NCBI GenBank assembly: GCA_008711295.1
Contig: VUYV01000020.1
Span: forward strand, 6,519,316-6,583,315
Direction of reading: 5' to 3'
Length of the DNA stretch: 64,000 nt
DNA from: Anarhynchus alexandrinus
Taxonomy: Eukaryota; Chordata; Aves; Charadriiformes; Charadriidae
A program made the position numbers and the translations under genes. A model generated the notes under the pieces. The model ran no database searches. It was given only the letters and a program-made list of their open reading frames with translations, and had not been told where the DNA came from. Positions 10,740 through 24,150 of this stretch are shown one piece after another; the first letter of the stretch is position 1; the number at the start of each line of letters is the position of its first letter.

Positions 10740-13700
10740 GGATGCAGCCTGTATGATTTTAAAGAAATAATATTCTCATATCCACTGCAGCACAGTGCTG
10801 TCAGTCCCCAGTTTCATCCTTGTCTGCAACAAAGCAAAGGTGTTATCCTCCTCCACCTGAATGATAAAAATAGATACACAATGTATCTGAGCGATTATAA
10901 TAGTGTCAACTAGTGGCACGACCAAGCAGGAGGCAAGCTGTGAATGAATAATAGCTTATGAAATGCACAACTTGGCTGACTGATAAAGAGACCCTAGAGC
11001 CGTTAGCATCCATAATGGCATTGGTTTTATGGTACTCGAACCATTGCGGAAATAGATCTGTACATATGTTATTCCTTTCTTAGAAAATTACTGTAGTTCA
11101 TTCAGTGATTAGTTCCCCTTTTCAGTCAGTAGAATGCTCCTTCTCACCTTTCTCAGATTTTGTGGAGGGTGCTGACATCTCGCGCATAGAGTCCTTAAAT
11201 CATTGCCTCTGCTCTGCTGTCTGCGAGGACATCTTTACTGGAACTGTGTTTTGCTTTTATTGCTTCCAGAATCTTTTTTTTCTTATCTTCATCTGCAACT
11301 TTTAAAAACACTCAGCACCACATGATACCTGGGGACTGATAGTACAGATAGTTCACACTAATATTTATTTGTTGCTTTTACTTTTTGCATCGGTCCTGAG
11401 AAGTTCTGTCTCACAGGTCCCAGAGGATTTAGGCTCTTGTCTACCGCCAGAAGCAATAACCACACTTGCTTATTGGACACACTAAGCTTTTGTGCACACA
11501 TTGCAGACAGAGTGGCTCCCACGTGTTTGCGAGGTGCACAATCCATGCTAAGGAAATGGTAGTTCATGGGGTGAGCACCAGTGGGCAGATTTAGAGAAGG
11601 TGTTTGCATCAGGGCTTATGTCACTCACACTATGTCACTGGATAAAGTTAACGATCTTCCTTTTTGAAAAAGATGTCATGTGTCATTCTTGTTTATGAAA
11701 AAAATAAAAAATAAAAAACAACCAACCTTGGATAGTTTACCTAGAGTGAATTCCACATTGAAATCTTTAAAGTCTAGGTACCTTCTTCAGACATGCATAT
11801 GGCCAATAACTTTTGGTTGAACTGGCGAAGTGATGATTGGGGCAAATATTCAGGCCTGTCCTATTCAGTAGACAAAGCTAAGTCATCTTCATGCTCATTT
11901 CTGACCTAAAGTTTGCTAATGTGTTTATATTTATCACAAAGCAACATGTGGGATCAGTTGGAAGCTTAAAGGGGAAGAATTTAAAGGTGAATTCAGGAAA
12001 GTGGTAGCTCATAGGAAGAATAAAAAAAAAATCTTGGACTGAGGATGAATACAGCAAAAAAGAAACCAGCAAGATATGTGTAGGAGGTTGGAAATGTGAT
12101 GCAGACAGCTTTTACATTGGGTTTGTAAATGGAGGATGGAAATGTTAGTCTCACTCAGAGGAGACAGAATGCTCCTTTTTCCCTTTACAGCCCATTCTTC
12201 CCTCAAAACGCAGGAAGCAAGTGCTTAGGAGAGACAGAAAGAATCGTGGTTGTAAAGAAAGAGATTAGGCAAGCACAGGGCACTGAATCCAGCATGGAAG
12301 ACCCCACTCAACTCTTTGAAGTTATACAGATGTGAGGTAACAGCGGCGAATCAAACCCAAGCAGAGGAAGCCTTGTCAGTATTGCAGTTTAACATTCTCG
12401 TGTGGTTGCTACTGGTTCCAGATGGCAATTAGATATCGAAGCAGAGTAACAGGGCTTCTGCTTGTCCAGCAGAAACCAACTGAAGGATTTTAATGGGAAC
12501 TTGTATTTCTACTGAAGTAAGTATGAATTCTGGCAGACAGAGCAACGGGCCCGTATTCTTTGCTAGTGTAAATTGGCAACACTCTGATGGAGCTACAGCA
12601 ATTCACACCAGCTGGGATTCTGACCTGTTATGGTAGACTTATACAATAACCACCTCCTTGTGCCAAAGATTTCGGTATTTCAGAGGTGGTAATATTGTTG
12701 GCCGATCCATGGACAAGAAAAATGAGGAAGAGAACCTACAACTTACACCAAAAAAAATTGTCCCAAAGGTCAGTTCTTGGAAGTAAAGTAAACTTGCTTT
12801 CAAAAGAAAATCAAAGGCGTGGGCCAAAAAAAAAGACCTCTTCATCTGAACTTTCTGACTGGCTTTTGGTCTTTCTTCAAAGGCAAAAAAAGTTAATGTA
12901 AAAGCTGATCTCTTCTTTTCTGGTTTGTTCTGGCTCGTGTGCCACACCCTTCATTAGCAGGATCAGATTGCTGTCCAGTAGCACATTAAAACAATGTATC
13001 ACGTGTGGTTCTTTCCTTCTTTCACTCCCTAGGAAGAAGTTGTGCACAGATTTGAGTAAAAAACCTTTTTTGATGTTTTATTATGTGTTTAGTAGAGAAG
13101 TAAGGTTGGGGGAGTTTCTTTTGCACTTGGAAGCGAAGTTAAAGAGGTATGTGGGATTTTCTGGTGTAACAATCATTCCTTCCAGTCTTAGAGCAGTTTC
13201 CAAAAGATCTGTCTCCTACCAATAGGATAATTCTTCCGTACCTTCTTTTTGATACTGTCAAAAACTTTAAAAAAAAAGACAAAGATCCAGATATGGACTA
13301 AGCTATTCAAGATGCAAGAGCTCAGAAGAAAGCCACCAGGAAAATGTCAGCTTTCCGATGAGCACCCTAGGAGCTGGGTCCTGCCAGTTTCATTTGCAGA
13401 AAGGTGATGGTCCCATAGGGAGTATCTTCACTGAAACCAGTGGCAGCAGTTACGTAGGTAACAAATCCACATAACAACTTGTCGACCTTCTTGCCACTGT
13501 TGGTGCGTAAGTCCTCAACACCCATGAATCTGCAGATGGGTATATTTCCAAAATAAAACTTCCTCTAACACAGAAAGTCTAACCTAGAATGATTGAAGTT
13601 GTGATGGCATTAAGCAGTCTGACATCCGTTGCACCCTTAAGCCTCAGCAGTATTTACAATAGGTTGTTATTCTCACCTGAAGGACGCTTTCAAATAGGCA

Positions 13701-14624
13701 TCTGAATACATTCATACGGAGCTATATAATTATTTCACCTATGAAATAGCAGATTGAGAATTCAAACCCTTTCTCAGGTGCTTTGAACCCATGGGCTGCA
13801 GAGAGGTTCTCAAATTCCAGGCAAGAAGGTGTTCTTGGATTCAAGGTCTCCTTCCACTGACTTTTTCACTTTGCTACCACAAACATTAATCAGTCCATAC
13901 ATGGATACAGTGAAAAGGTACCAGTCACTTATTGGATAGGGTACTTTTCAATGTGGGAAGAGTATCCTAACTAGAGCAGCAGCTCTGATACAGGTCTCTT
14001 CACCTTCCTCAATGAGTGACTCAGCCACCAGACTATAGAGTCATGTCCTCTCTCATCCTCAATCATTGATATTTAATATTTTAAACAAATTGGAACAGCC
14101 TTCTACAGATACCTTGCAGATCATACCAAGGGCAGTCTACTAGGAGTGAGGATCGTTGTGGGCAGAGAGGTAATAATCTATATCTACTGTACTTCAGGAA
14201 ACTGTTTAAATTTCTTTTTGGGAGGGAAATAGAGTTGCTGACACTTTATCCAGCCACATTCCGGGACCGAGGGCCATTATGGTCACATCCCACCAGGGGA
14301 TGTTCAGGACTGAGCATCCTCACCTGAGATGGAAGCCTGCATCCCACACATGGCCTTGGCAAAGGTTTCAGCTGGCCACCAGGCTGTTCAGAACTCAAGA
14401 GGGCAGCTTTTGTGAAACCTGGTGGTAAGCACCTGACTCTACACAGGCACAATGCATTTTCCTGGATAGCAAAATGCCTAAATACATGATCATATCAAGC
14501 TGGGGAAAAAGCTGCAAGATATTATCTTTTCCCAGTGACAGCATTATCTAATAGATTTCGTTGCACAAACAACAAGATATTTTTAAACAAACAAAAACTC
14601 TCTTATGCCACTGAGATGTGCTCC
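10740..14624. other. Gene-free stretch
   Basis: AT-leaning unique sequence. Short A-rich tracts lie at 11697-11720, 12021-12031 and 13269-13278. No transposon was recognised and no coding region is supported. The open frames at 12639-12947 (minus) and 12968-13225 (plus) are unremarkable. Confidence 0.5.
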
Positions 14625-15765
14625 CACTTTCAGTTTTTCAGCATCCTGTGGCAACAAGTTCCACAGGGTAACTGCTCGTTGTGCATTTGTTTCCTAAATA
14701 CAGTGGAAATATTTCTGTTTTCCTAGTTCTCGTCTTCACAGGGTGGGAAGAAGGAGCTCGCATTTAATGCTCAGACTGACAACTCCCCACTACCCCAGCA
14801 ATGCATAGTATTCAGAATTCAAGGTTTATGCTTTTTTACAGGTTTGTATACAGCATTTTCTACTTTGTTTTCTATTCCTTTCTCAATGATTTCTATCGTT
14901 CTACTTGTTTCTCTGCAGCTGCTTAGCACTGAGCTGACATTTTCATTGAACTACCCACAAGAACTGCCAGATCTCTTTTTGAGTGGTAATAGCTAATCTA
15001 GAGCTCATAACTGAGTGTGTGCAATTAGGGTTCCTCGCCCCATGAATATTACTTTGTATTTGTCTTTCATAAGCACTGCTATTACACCATGATCATCTAT
15101 CAACCCTACAAAGTCTCTGGCAGAATTTCTGCATCTAACACTAACGTGTTTGAAAAAAGATTTTATTACTACTTTTTTATGCCTTTAGTGTGTTGTTCCT
15201 TACAATCTTTTTGGCTGGCTTTATTATGAGTTACCATTTGACTTGCTAAAGTTTATGTTCTTTTCTATTTTCCTCAATGCTCCACATGAGCTCCACTGTT
15301 CGAAGGATTTCTTTTTACCCCAATTAGCTGCCCTTACTCTATTATATAGTCATGTTGCATTTTTTGTGTGGTCCTTTAACGTTTGGTTTCTGAGGGCTTT
15401 TTTGGATACGTAATGTACAATTACCCTGAGACTTTAATAGTGTGTATAAACATGGCATCTGCAAATTTTTATTCTTTTGGTTGCTCCTTTTAAATTCCAT
15501 TTTAACAAGATTTCTTATTTTTATGTACTTCCCCCTTCTGAAATTACAATTTTGGTTGTTTGCTCCTGTAGGAATGTCGATTTCAAGTGCTTTATGGTCA
15601 TCCTTAAAGCGATCCTTTGTTTTGAAGGAGGCCTAATGTATTGTTTAGGCCTAAATAATAAATTGCTTCTCCCTGCTAGTTGCTGCAGGAAGCAGTCGTT
15701 CATGGTAACTAAAACTTCAGTCTTCTGCCACAGACCTAGCTGAATATTTATCCTATAGGGACGCC
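14625..15765 (-). mobile_element. Ancient CR1 LINE relic: C-terminal part plus endonuclease, RT core apparently lost
   Basis: The plus strand reads as the antisense of an old amniote CR1. Near 14650-14690 is GGCAACAAGTTCCACAGGGT, a hallmark of the ORF2 C-terminal region. Around 14870-15060 come colinear downstream blocks (TTTCTCAATGAT, GAGCTGACATTTTCATTGAA, AAGAACTGCCAGATCTCTTT). From about 15150 to 15765 the match switches to the endonuclease and linker part. On the minus strand at 15674-15720 it reads VLVTMNDCFLQQLAG, close to the endonuclease sequence of CR1 ORF2. The RT core that should separate the two parts seems absent, so the copy was probably internally deleted at about 15110-15150. 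There are many stops. The 140-codon minus frame at 15521-15943 is a remnant of this element, not a gene. Confidence 0.8.
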
Positions 15766-18424
15766 TGAAGTGTTTCTGAAAGGTTTTCTGAAGAAGTGGT
15801 ATGCAATAAGGCTCTCTGAAGCCATAGGGAGAGTCCTGCATGATATATAAGGCTTTCCTTTGAGCATTTCCCACTCTTTCACAAGGCTGTTGCAGCGGCA
15901 TATATCCCTTCCCCATGGTATGGGCTGTCACCTCCCCTATCACTTGATTTCACTAAAATAACAATGGTTGATTAACAACACTTGGTTTTATGACTCTCTG
16001 AAACCAGAGGACAGCCCGAGCGCTTTGGTTTCAAGTCGTCTGGTTAGCGTTGTCTGGCTCTCTAGTTCTGCGTTGGGACCTTCAGCTTCGATGGATGGAT
16101 GGATATCCAACACACAGCACGTTTCACCAAAAGTGAGTAGTTTCTGCACCCCACCTATGAATTTATCCAGACTATTCTCAGATCTCCAAGACTTCAGAAG
16201 AGAGCCTGTGAAGTGCTTGAGGCAAAGAACAGTGTTTCTTTACTACCTTAGATAAATTGACTTTTTCCTGAAAAACATTTTAATCAAAATCAAAAAAATT
16301 TTTGTTTTTTCTCTTATACTGTTTTATCCCAAATTTATAACTGTAATATTGGGGGGGGAGGGGTATTTGTTTGTATTGCGTGATGTGGAGCAGACATCAC
16401 ACAAATTAGTCTAAACAAACACACAGCGATGACATATTACTTCTTTTACTTATTTGTGCTAACAGCAATTATTAATTTTAGACCTAAGCAGACAATATAT
16501 ATATTCTTGGAGTTTGCTTTACTGTAGGCACTTTATTTGATACACGCAACTATTAAATTTGCAAATTGCTCAGAAACTACTGCCAAATAACAATCAAGCA
16601 GTTGAAAGAACATCGCATAGCCAACTGGGCATCTACCACAAAAAGGATGAATGTTTTCTCTGTTTGGGTATATGCTTGGTCTGTGAGGATACCAGCTCCG
16701 TGCAAACTCTCCTGTATCCCGTTTGCAAAAGGGCTCGGAAAATGAGCCTTAAAGTTTGGTGCCCAGGGGCTGTAAAGAGTCTGCCTGGTTGATCCGGTGT
16801 CTCTCCACATCAACTTTTGATTTTTCAGTATATAAACTCTCCTAATGCTGCCCTGCAGAGTCCTGTGGAAATGTTCCTTGTAGCACAAGAATTATTGAGG
16901 GACAGAGACAGCGAAGAATGAGGGAAAAGGCAGTTCCTCTGAAGGGGTGGGTGCTACCACTTCTGTGGTCTTCTGCTACAGTGGCAGAAAAATGCCATTT
17001 ACCTTCTCTCAACCAGCAGAGCAAGGAGGACTGAACTCCCAGGGTGTGAGCACTTGTCCCAAAATCACAGGGATTTCTGAAATGTGAGTACATATTTAAC
17101 ATCCTTGGTAGGACTGCAGCCAACGTGCGCTTCCTCTGCCAGTTGTCACTAACTCGTTACAAGTGCTGGCTGAAGCCTGGGAAAATTAGCTGGACACAAG
17201 CTGTGGTAATGAAAGATTGAAGAGGATTTATGTGTCTTGATGGCTCATATTTTGCACAGTTCCCTGGTACTGTCCTCTAGATTTAAAGATAGTCGCTGGA
17301 CTATTATTTTTCACCTTATTAACAATAATTTCAAACCTCTGACAACTTTCAGAGATAGAATAGGTCAGTATGATACAGCAGGACAGAGGTCTGACTCTTC
17401 CAGGCTGCTCATGGAGCTTCTTGGCTTTCTGTCTAACTAACATGCAGTATCTGTTCTCCTCAGTTTATTCTGCTGGTGCAATCTTAGAGACAGAAATGAC
17501 TCTAACAGGTGACACCCTGCCCAGACAAGGGTTTACTTCAACTTGTATTCTTGTGAGAGGACACAGTGGAACTGAAAGAGGAAAAGAAAAGGTGCTGCTG
17601 AAGACCAGGAGTGTGACCTCCCTTACTGTACCCCTATATCGCCAGTGGTTTAGAACTGTGAGCTCATGGTTGGCAACTGGATTATTGGTAGTGACATCTG
17701 GCTCTTGGGCTGAAATGGTTATCCTGCCTTGAAGCAGGCTGTGCAGATATTTCTTTTTAAAATTGGAGCTTATCAGTAGTAATGTTGATACAAAGAGGTC
17801 TCTAAGAACTGTGGCTTCCAGAATAGGCATCATTTGGAAACTGGTAGATGGGCTCATTTTGGATCCATAGACTCATTTCTCTTGATCTGCCTGTGCCTAT
17901 ACACCAAAATGTCTACAGAAGTTTAAAGACCTAAACTGTGCCAAAGGTAGAGAGAACTATCTGTAAACTATCAAAAAACTACATATAATAAGTAGAAAAA
18001 TGTTTTCTACTACACCATGTTCTTTGGAACTAACCATGATAATAAAACATAAAAAACTCCATAGCTTGCAGTTTTAAATGTATTTATTATTTGGTATTAA
18101 TGCTATCCTGTCCTATTAAACGGCTGTATCAAGACCTGTGTATGGTTAAAATTAATCACAAATGGATTGTGATTTAAAAACTGAATGAGTCATAACAGTC
18201 AAGTTTTATTTTTTTGTCATTTTAAAACACAAATTGGGCTTATTATAATTAAAATGCTAATAATTTTCCATAAGTATGTGCCCAAGTATGGATATTAGTT
18301 AAATCTTAATCGTTTCCTTCTGAGTTAGGATTTTATTAAGGGTGATACTTAGGTCTGATGCCTGCACTCATTTTTCGGTCACAGTCTTCAGAGTTCAAAA
18401 GGAAATCAGCACAAACAGAAAGAG
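15766..18424. other. Gene-free stretch with a G run
   Basis: No gene or nameable transposon. There is a short GATG repeat at about 16090-16105 and a G-rich run at 16351-16363. Overlapping open frames on both strands at about 17370-17860 (up to 130 codons) resemble no family I know. From 17990 to 18320 the sequence is very AT-rich, with several TTAAT/TAATTA-type steps. Confidence 0.5.
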
Positions 18425-18515
18425 TGAACAGTGAAGCGACTTGCCTGTGACTTTACTGCAGGTCCATGTCGGCATCCAACTCTCAGGTCCTCCTTGCTGC
18501 TTTTGTGCATGCTTT
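18425..18515 (+). mobile_element. MIR-like SINE relic
   Basis: GTGAAGCGACTTGCCTGTGA followed by ATCCAACTCTCAGGTCCTCC and TTGCTGCTTTTGTGC matches the order of blocks in the MIR core and 3' part: an 'agtgacttgccc' block, then a '..aactcaggtcctcctgact' block. It is heavily diverged, as expected for a family dating from early amniotes. The boundaries are approximate and the call rests on visual block order. Confidence 0.5.
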
Positions 18516-21500
18516 AAAAGGAAACTAATCATTGGGCTCAGAGGGTTGGTTTCATGGGTCCCTGTGAGGAGGTCTGAACAATAAAGGGCTTTTTGTTATG
18601 CAGGAAGCCAGTGGCAGCAGTCAGAAGACAGCCTGAGCACCCTGAAATGCTGAGTCCGTGCTGGGTGAGTAATACATGAGCAGAGCACCAGCACAGACAC
18701 ATGACTGAAGCTCTTGCATTTTATTCCTAAAAATAGAGCATACTTTCCAGCGACTTTTACACATCTCTCAGTGGGACATTCAAGGGCTCTGAGGACTGGA
18801 TGAGCTCAGCAGCCACAGTGGAGACACCCACTAATGTGGGCAGAAAAACAGGTCTGGGGACATGTAATTGTCATCCTCTGCATCAGCTTAAGATCTGCTG
18901 CACCTCAAGCCCAGTGTGGGAGTGCAGCAGCTAAAGCCTTTGCTGAGCCAAGAGTTGTGTGGGTTGCACCAGAAGACCAAACTGTCGTCTGCCATTGGTG
19001 CAGCATCTCTGGCTTAGACACACTCAGTTGCAAAAATTAGCAACGTTAAAGCTATTTTACTTTGGAATAGTATTAATGAAGAAAGAGATGCCAATAATGG
19101 CCCACAGCTGTAGAGAGAAGAGGTGGGAGAATCCAGATTTAGGTCAGTAAAATAAACACTGTTACCATGACAGACTAATCTCATCCAAGTAATGCTGCTC
19201 TGGTTTTTTTCCTGGCTTTTTGTAACCATGAGGAAAAATGCCAACAGTTCTGTCTCACAGAGTTTGCAAACCACCTCCCTTCTGAACTCCCTCAACAAGG
19301 GAAACAGAGGACATCCCCTTACCTCATTTGAGTAACAGGTTTTTTTCTGACAATAATCTTCTTTTCTTCAGTGGAAATGAATATGGGTTCAGGTGTCTCC
19401 CTGAAGGCAGAGTATTGCTCCCTGCGAAGCTCCCAGGGAGTCAGGAACAAGGAGCAGTCACAACAGTATGGAGAACACGAGCATCAGAAGAGCAAAGCTG
19501 AGTCACTAGAGATGTGTGCAGAAATCTGTAGCCCCTAAGGAGAGCTGAGCATCCTCAGCTTCTGATTCACCCTTTGCAGGATTAATCTTATAATATTTTT
19601 AATGGGTATCCATTCTATTGCAATGTATAGGAGTGCAGTGACCCTTAAATGTCAGCATCTAACATTACATTAATTCACTCTTAATGAAACTAAAGAGGGC
19701 TCAGAGAGTTTTGTGACCAAAGGCTGTTCGCTAGAATTGCACCTTTCATTAACTGACTTTGGAGAGATGAAATAAAATGAACTTTCTGAAATATTTTGAT
19801 ATTGGATACACTGATTTTGCGAGCAGCAAATCCCTCTGGTTCAGACCCCAAATAAGAGCTTCTAACAATTAGGATATAAAATGAACTGTGAAATCCTATA
19901 TGCCTAATATCCCTTCCTAATGCAAATCAAATTTGCTGCCCTGCCAAGTAGTTTGATCCTACACAGCACAGAAGCAAGGTAGTCTGCAAGTAAAGGCTCA
20001 CATTTAAAAGACAGAGCATTAGTAATTATACGGAAAGGCCTTTCAATGCTAGACATCTGTGTATAAAGGGGAATAGATACAAAATTAAAACTTACAGTTG
20101 TCTCATTTTTTTTCAAAGGGCAAAAGGAAAATACGTCAATGACCAAGAAATACCAGAAAATAGGACTGATATACACCTTTCCTTTTTGCACTGACTTTTA
20201 GGTACAAACCCTGGCTAAACTGGGTTTGAAAGTCCAAATCTTGGGACCCATCATGAAAATCCACCACCGTATTGTGCCAGGTGGTCTGTAGCCTGAATGG
20301 ACTCCTGGAGTTTCAAATATCTCTTTGTTTCTAGAGATATGCAGGTGCTGCCTGTGGCATCTGAACACTTAGGGTCACCAGGGCAGCAACTTACACAATT
20401 CTGGTTCGCCCTATGTATGTTTAGGAAGGGGAGCCATTGTCCTGCAGTTCTGCTTTACTCCTCAGTTACCTGCAGGAAAAGAAAAAAACACACAGTATGA
20501 TATGACACCCCCATTGAGTGTGGTTGTTAACATGTAAAAAATAGCTGACTAAAATAAAAACCCTCTTGACCACTTTCTAAGACATGGACATAAATTGTTA
20601 CAAAGCACACAATATCTTAGATCCATAACCACAATACCTTTGCTGAAGATCAGATAGAATTAGAGACAACTTTTGTATCTAATATTAAGGGAGATTCTGT
20701 TCATGTTTGTGGACTGGAGAAACTGTACAAGAACAGTTTATCCATGTAAAAATATAGCCCACAGATCACTGCCAAGGACAGCAAGACCTGTTTTGAACTG
20801 GTACGTAAGTCCTGGTAACATATGCGAAGAGTAGCTTGGGGAAGGTGTAAGTTACATACCCATTTTTTCGTAATTAAAAACTGCCTGAAGTTTGATGCAA
20901 AGTAGAGCATAATTTAGCTGTGAAAACGTCGCGTTAGTGAGTAGTTATGAAAACCAGACAGGGACTGCTAAGGAAATGGGCAAAGAAAAGAACAAACACG
21001 AGCAAGACATACAATTTTAAAACTTTTACAAAATCAAGTGTACATTAATAGGAATTAATTATTCTAAAATTATTTAAAGTTCTGGGAAAAATTTTGCCAT
21101 GGGGCACCAGCTTTTGTCAATGGCCACACTTGGCTGATACAGCACAGATGGGGTCTCGGCAGGGCACGGGGTACATTTCCACTGTACTTCTTTGTGGGCA
21201 AATGTTTTCTTTCTTCAGATGTTAAGACGAACACCTCCAGAACAAGTGCTTGCCATCAGTAAGAAGCTGCCTCTTGTCCTTGTTTCTCAATTGTTCAGTT
21301 GCATTAACGAGAGCAAGAAGAATATTCAAAATGTCTTCTTGCTGTTGCTATTTCTGTGTAAGCATTTGGGGCAGATGCCATGAGAATGCCCTCGTAAGTG
21401 GGCATTCAGTTGTTGCTTTACAAGCAGAAAGGAAGTTTTTGCGTGATTCCTTGCTTCATCTCCGTGCTTAACTGCAAATTGTATTTGCTTATGTTGATTT

Positions 21501-22596
21501 TCCTTGTCTTTGTTGGTTTGGTTGGGTTTGGTTTTTTTTTTGTAAAGGGGAAGTATGAGAGAAAATGTATGCATAGCCTAAATGTCTCAACCTACATACA
21601 TCTACATAACTCCATTGCCATGAGCTGTGCTCGTGCTTTGGCACAAAGGGCATAGCCTCATGGACTCCACTTTTGCCTATTCAGTCCAGCATTAGTTGAC
21701 TCATGGTTTCCCTGATCACTTTCCAGTTTGAGAGCAAAGAAAAAGAGAAAACAGAGAGGTGTAGGACACGACAAGGGATTCCATATACCTTCACTATGCT
21801 CAGCGCACTCATCTGACCTCCCTGTCACGTGTCGTCAGGAGAAATAGCTGCGCAAAGTGTTCACTGAACTTATTGAAAATGGGTTGGTTGTATTTTGGTG
21901 AATGAATTATTGGCTTTTTCCTAAGTTAGTGACGTTTAGAACAAAAAGCCACAGATCTGAGGCTACAGAATGTACTCTGCTTTACTCTTGCTGAGCAGAA
22001 GAAGTAAAAAAATAGTTGTCTGTAAATACATTTCTTCTCCTTTTTATTTTGTGAGTTGTTTATAAACCTGCCATATTTTCTTAAGTACTCCTGTGAAATT
22101 ATCAGGCAAATAATTTTTAGTCCATAGGTTGTCAGTAAGCAGTAATCAAAATTTGAAATTGACTGGAATTGACTATTCTTAGAATCATCTTTCCAGTAAA
22201 AATGTTTAAAATTAAGAATTTAGGAATTAATCTCTGGTAATAGCTTTTTAAATTTGTTTAACATAAGTAGTGTCTGTGAGCTTTCTTGTCTGAGAGGACA
22301 AATGGTTTCAACAGAACCATAGCAGATGTGTTTAAAAATGTGAGCAAATATTCATAGACTTTTTTTTCTTTTTTTTTTTCTCTGGCACAATTGCCCTGTC
22401 CTGCTTTCCTAGATGGTGGATAACTCTCCTTCCTCACAGAAGAACAACACCAGGAACCTGCTGATTCTCTTTTCACAGTTCTTGGATATATAATTTCACA
22501 CATAGAGAAGAAAAATTGTGTGAAATGTTGTAACTGACATTGTCAGTCAGCAGGAAACCTGAAAAGAGATATTGAGATGGAGCTGTGAAAAGTGAC
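18516..22596. other. Gene-free stretch
   Basis: AT-leaning unique DNA with no recognisable gene or transposon. A T/G-rich stretch lies at about 21509-21541, ending in a T run, and a long T-rich tract at 22360-22379. The open frames are all under 100 codons and unlike known proteins. Confidence 0.5.
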
Positions 22597-22802
22597 AATC
22601 GTGGAGCAGTACATTTTTATGTGATAGATAGAGCTGTAGGGCGCAGGTCATTGCAGCTTGCAAGGGGCAATCTTTGTGTTACTGATATCCCCAGGGCTGC
22701 AAAGGCTGAGTGCCACGCTCCGAGAACTGTCGGGCAATTTGCTAATGCAGCAACCCGAAAACAAGACGAGGCGGCATAAACGTGAGGGCCAAAAGGCAAC
22801 GC
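22597..22802. promoter_or_regulatory. Second local CpG cluster
   Basis: About ten CpGs fall within roughly 200 bases (such as GGGCGCAGG near 22641, CCACGCTCCGAG at 22713-22724, GTCGGGC near 22729, and ACGAGGCGGC at 22765-22774). The surrounding kilobases hold very few. The density is below that of the 10.5-kb cluster but still clear. No promoter element or exon is identifiable. It could be a regulatory element or a decayed GC-rich insertion. Confidence 0.3.
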
Positions 22803-23894
22803 CAGTATATGTATTACACAGATACACTGTCCTTCTCATTGTTTTTCCTAGTAGCTTAGAGTGGACATTTCTAAAAATCGAGGGGTTTCTACACAAATGT
22901 AAAAATCCATAATGAGATATTAAATTGGAAAGTTTTACTACTGAAAACTAACACTGTCGTATGTTAAACGACTCTCATTTGATGAATAACACCGCACAAA
23001 TTTTAAATCTGCGTGCTTTCTCAGGTATTTTATGTGCACTAGAAGCTAATAGCTAAAAACGGAATGGAGTAAATAGTTCCTTCTCCAAAAGTACCTTCTA
23101 ATTTCAAGAGCAGCCCTCAGAGGCCTTCATTTCTTTCCTTTGCTGTACTGTAACTTTACAAGTCTCAAAATGGGAGGTACCTTTCCTAAATCTTCCCTGT
23201 TGAACATGTGACTCTCAAAGTTGGCTTAAAAAATAAAATAAAATAATATAAAATAAAATTAATCATACACTTAATTTAAAAATAAAATTCTACCGCAAGT
23301 TAAAATTATTTTCCAATATCTTGCTGATTTATTTCTTTTTAAATCTTCTTTTCACATTTGAGGATATTGTAGATAAATTCTGTTTTGTCACCTCTAGGAT
23401 AAAGTGCTTTTATTTTTTCCTTTCCAAATAACTTTTCAGTTAGACTATTTTAATTACAGCATGCAATACAAAATAATTACATTTAAAATACATTTTGTCA
23501 AGCTGAAAACTTTTAGTTAATGTGCTGTTTTCAGAACATTTTCCTTTACAGAGAATGCAGACAATTTCTGATTTGACACGAAGCTAAATTTGGAAACCTC
23601 AGAAACATTTGGGGAATGAAATCAATTGTCCTCCAGCCCGTTTTACTGTCCAGGCTAGTCTGGACCATTTCCACAGATGGTGATGCCAAGAGGTTCTTTG
23701 GCCTCTTGCTCTGAAAGTAGTGTTTCTATATGGCACTTCAGGCTGTAACTTATGCTGTCCCTGGCATTGCCCACTTCAATTTCTTCTCTACTCAATCAGT
23801 ATATTAGTATAGAATTAAGGTAATAAGAATAATTGCTCCTTTTTTAATAACACTTCATGTGTTCATGAACAATCATACACATAAGGGTTATTTT
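22803..23894. other. AT-rich gene-free stretch with (AAAAT)-type repeat
   Basis: Very AT-rich. An imperfect AAAAT/AAAT simple repeat lies at 23228-23260. No gene is seen. The sequence just left of 23895 may be a further, unrecognisable part of the CR1 relic to the right. Confidence 0.5.
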
Positions 23895-24150
23895 CCAAAT
23901 CATTTCTCATTTTTGTTGTTCTCTTCTGAGTTCTCCAATTAGTATGTATTTCTTTTTTTAATATGGTGTTCACAACAGCATGCAGTGCTCCAACTGAGGC
24001 TTATCAAGTGAAGTAGAGCAGAATAATTACCTCATTTCTTTTACGCGTGACATTCTTATTAATGTGACTCAATGCAAAGCATTTGCCTTGTTTTGCCACA
24101 GTGTTGCATTGTTGATTCATATTCAAATAATTAGTCACTGTAAATCCACA
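23895..24150 (-). mobile_element. Old CR1-type LINE relic, ORF2 C-terminal region
   Basis: The plus strand shows the antisense CR1 block order. First comes AATCATTTCTCATTTTTGTT with CTCTTCTGAGTTCTCCAATT. Then GTGCTCCAACTGAGGCTTAT appears (in the family 'actccagctgaggcctaa'), followed by GAATAATTACCTCATTTC. Last are CTTATTAATGTGACTCAATG and ACAGTGTTGCATTGTTGATT. These correspond to the region around YCVQ and the downstream C-terminal part of ORF2. It is diverged and broken by indels. Confidence 0.78.

Noticed and set aside
15521..15943. 140-codon minus frame as a possible gene
   Set aside because: Its middle (VLVTMNDCFLQQLAG) belongs to the endonuclease part of an old CR1 relic. The rest continues that relic or unrelated flank.
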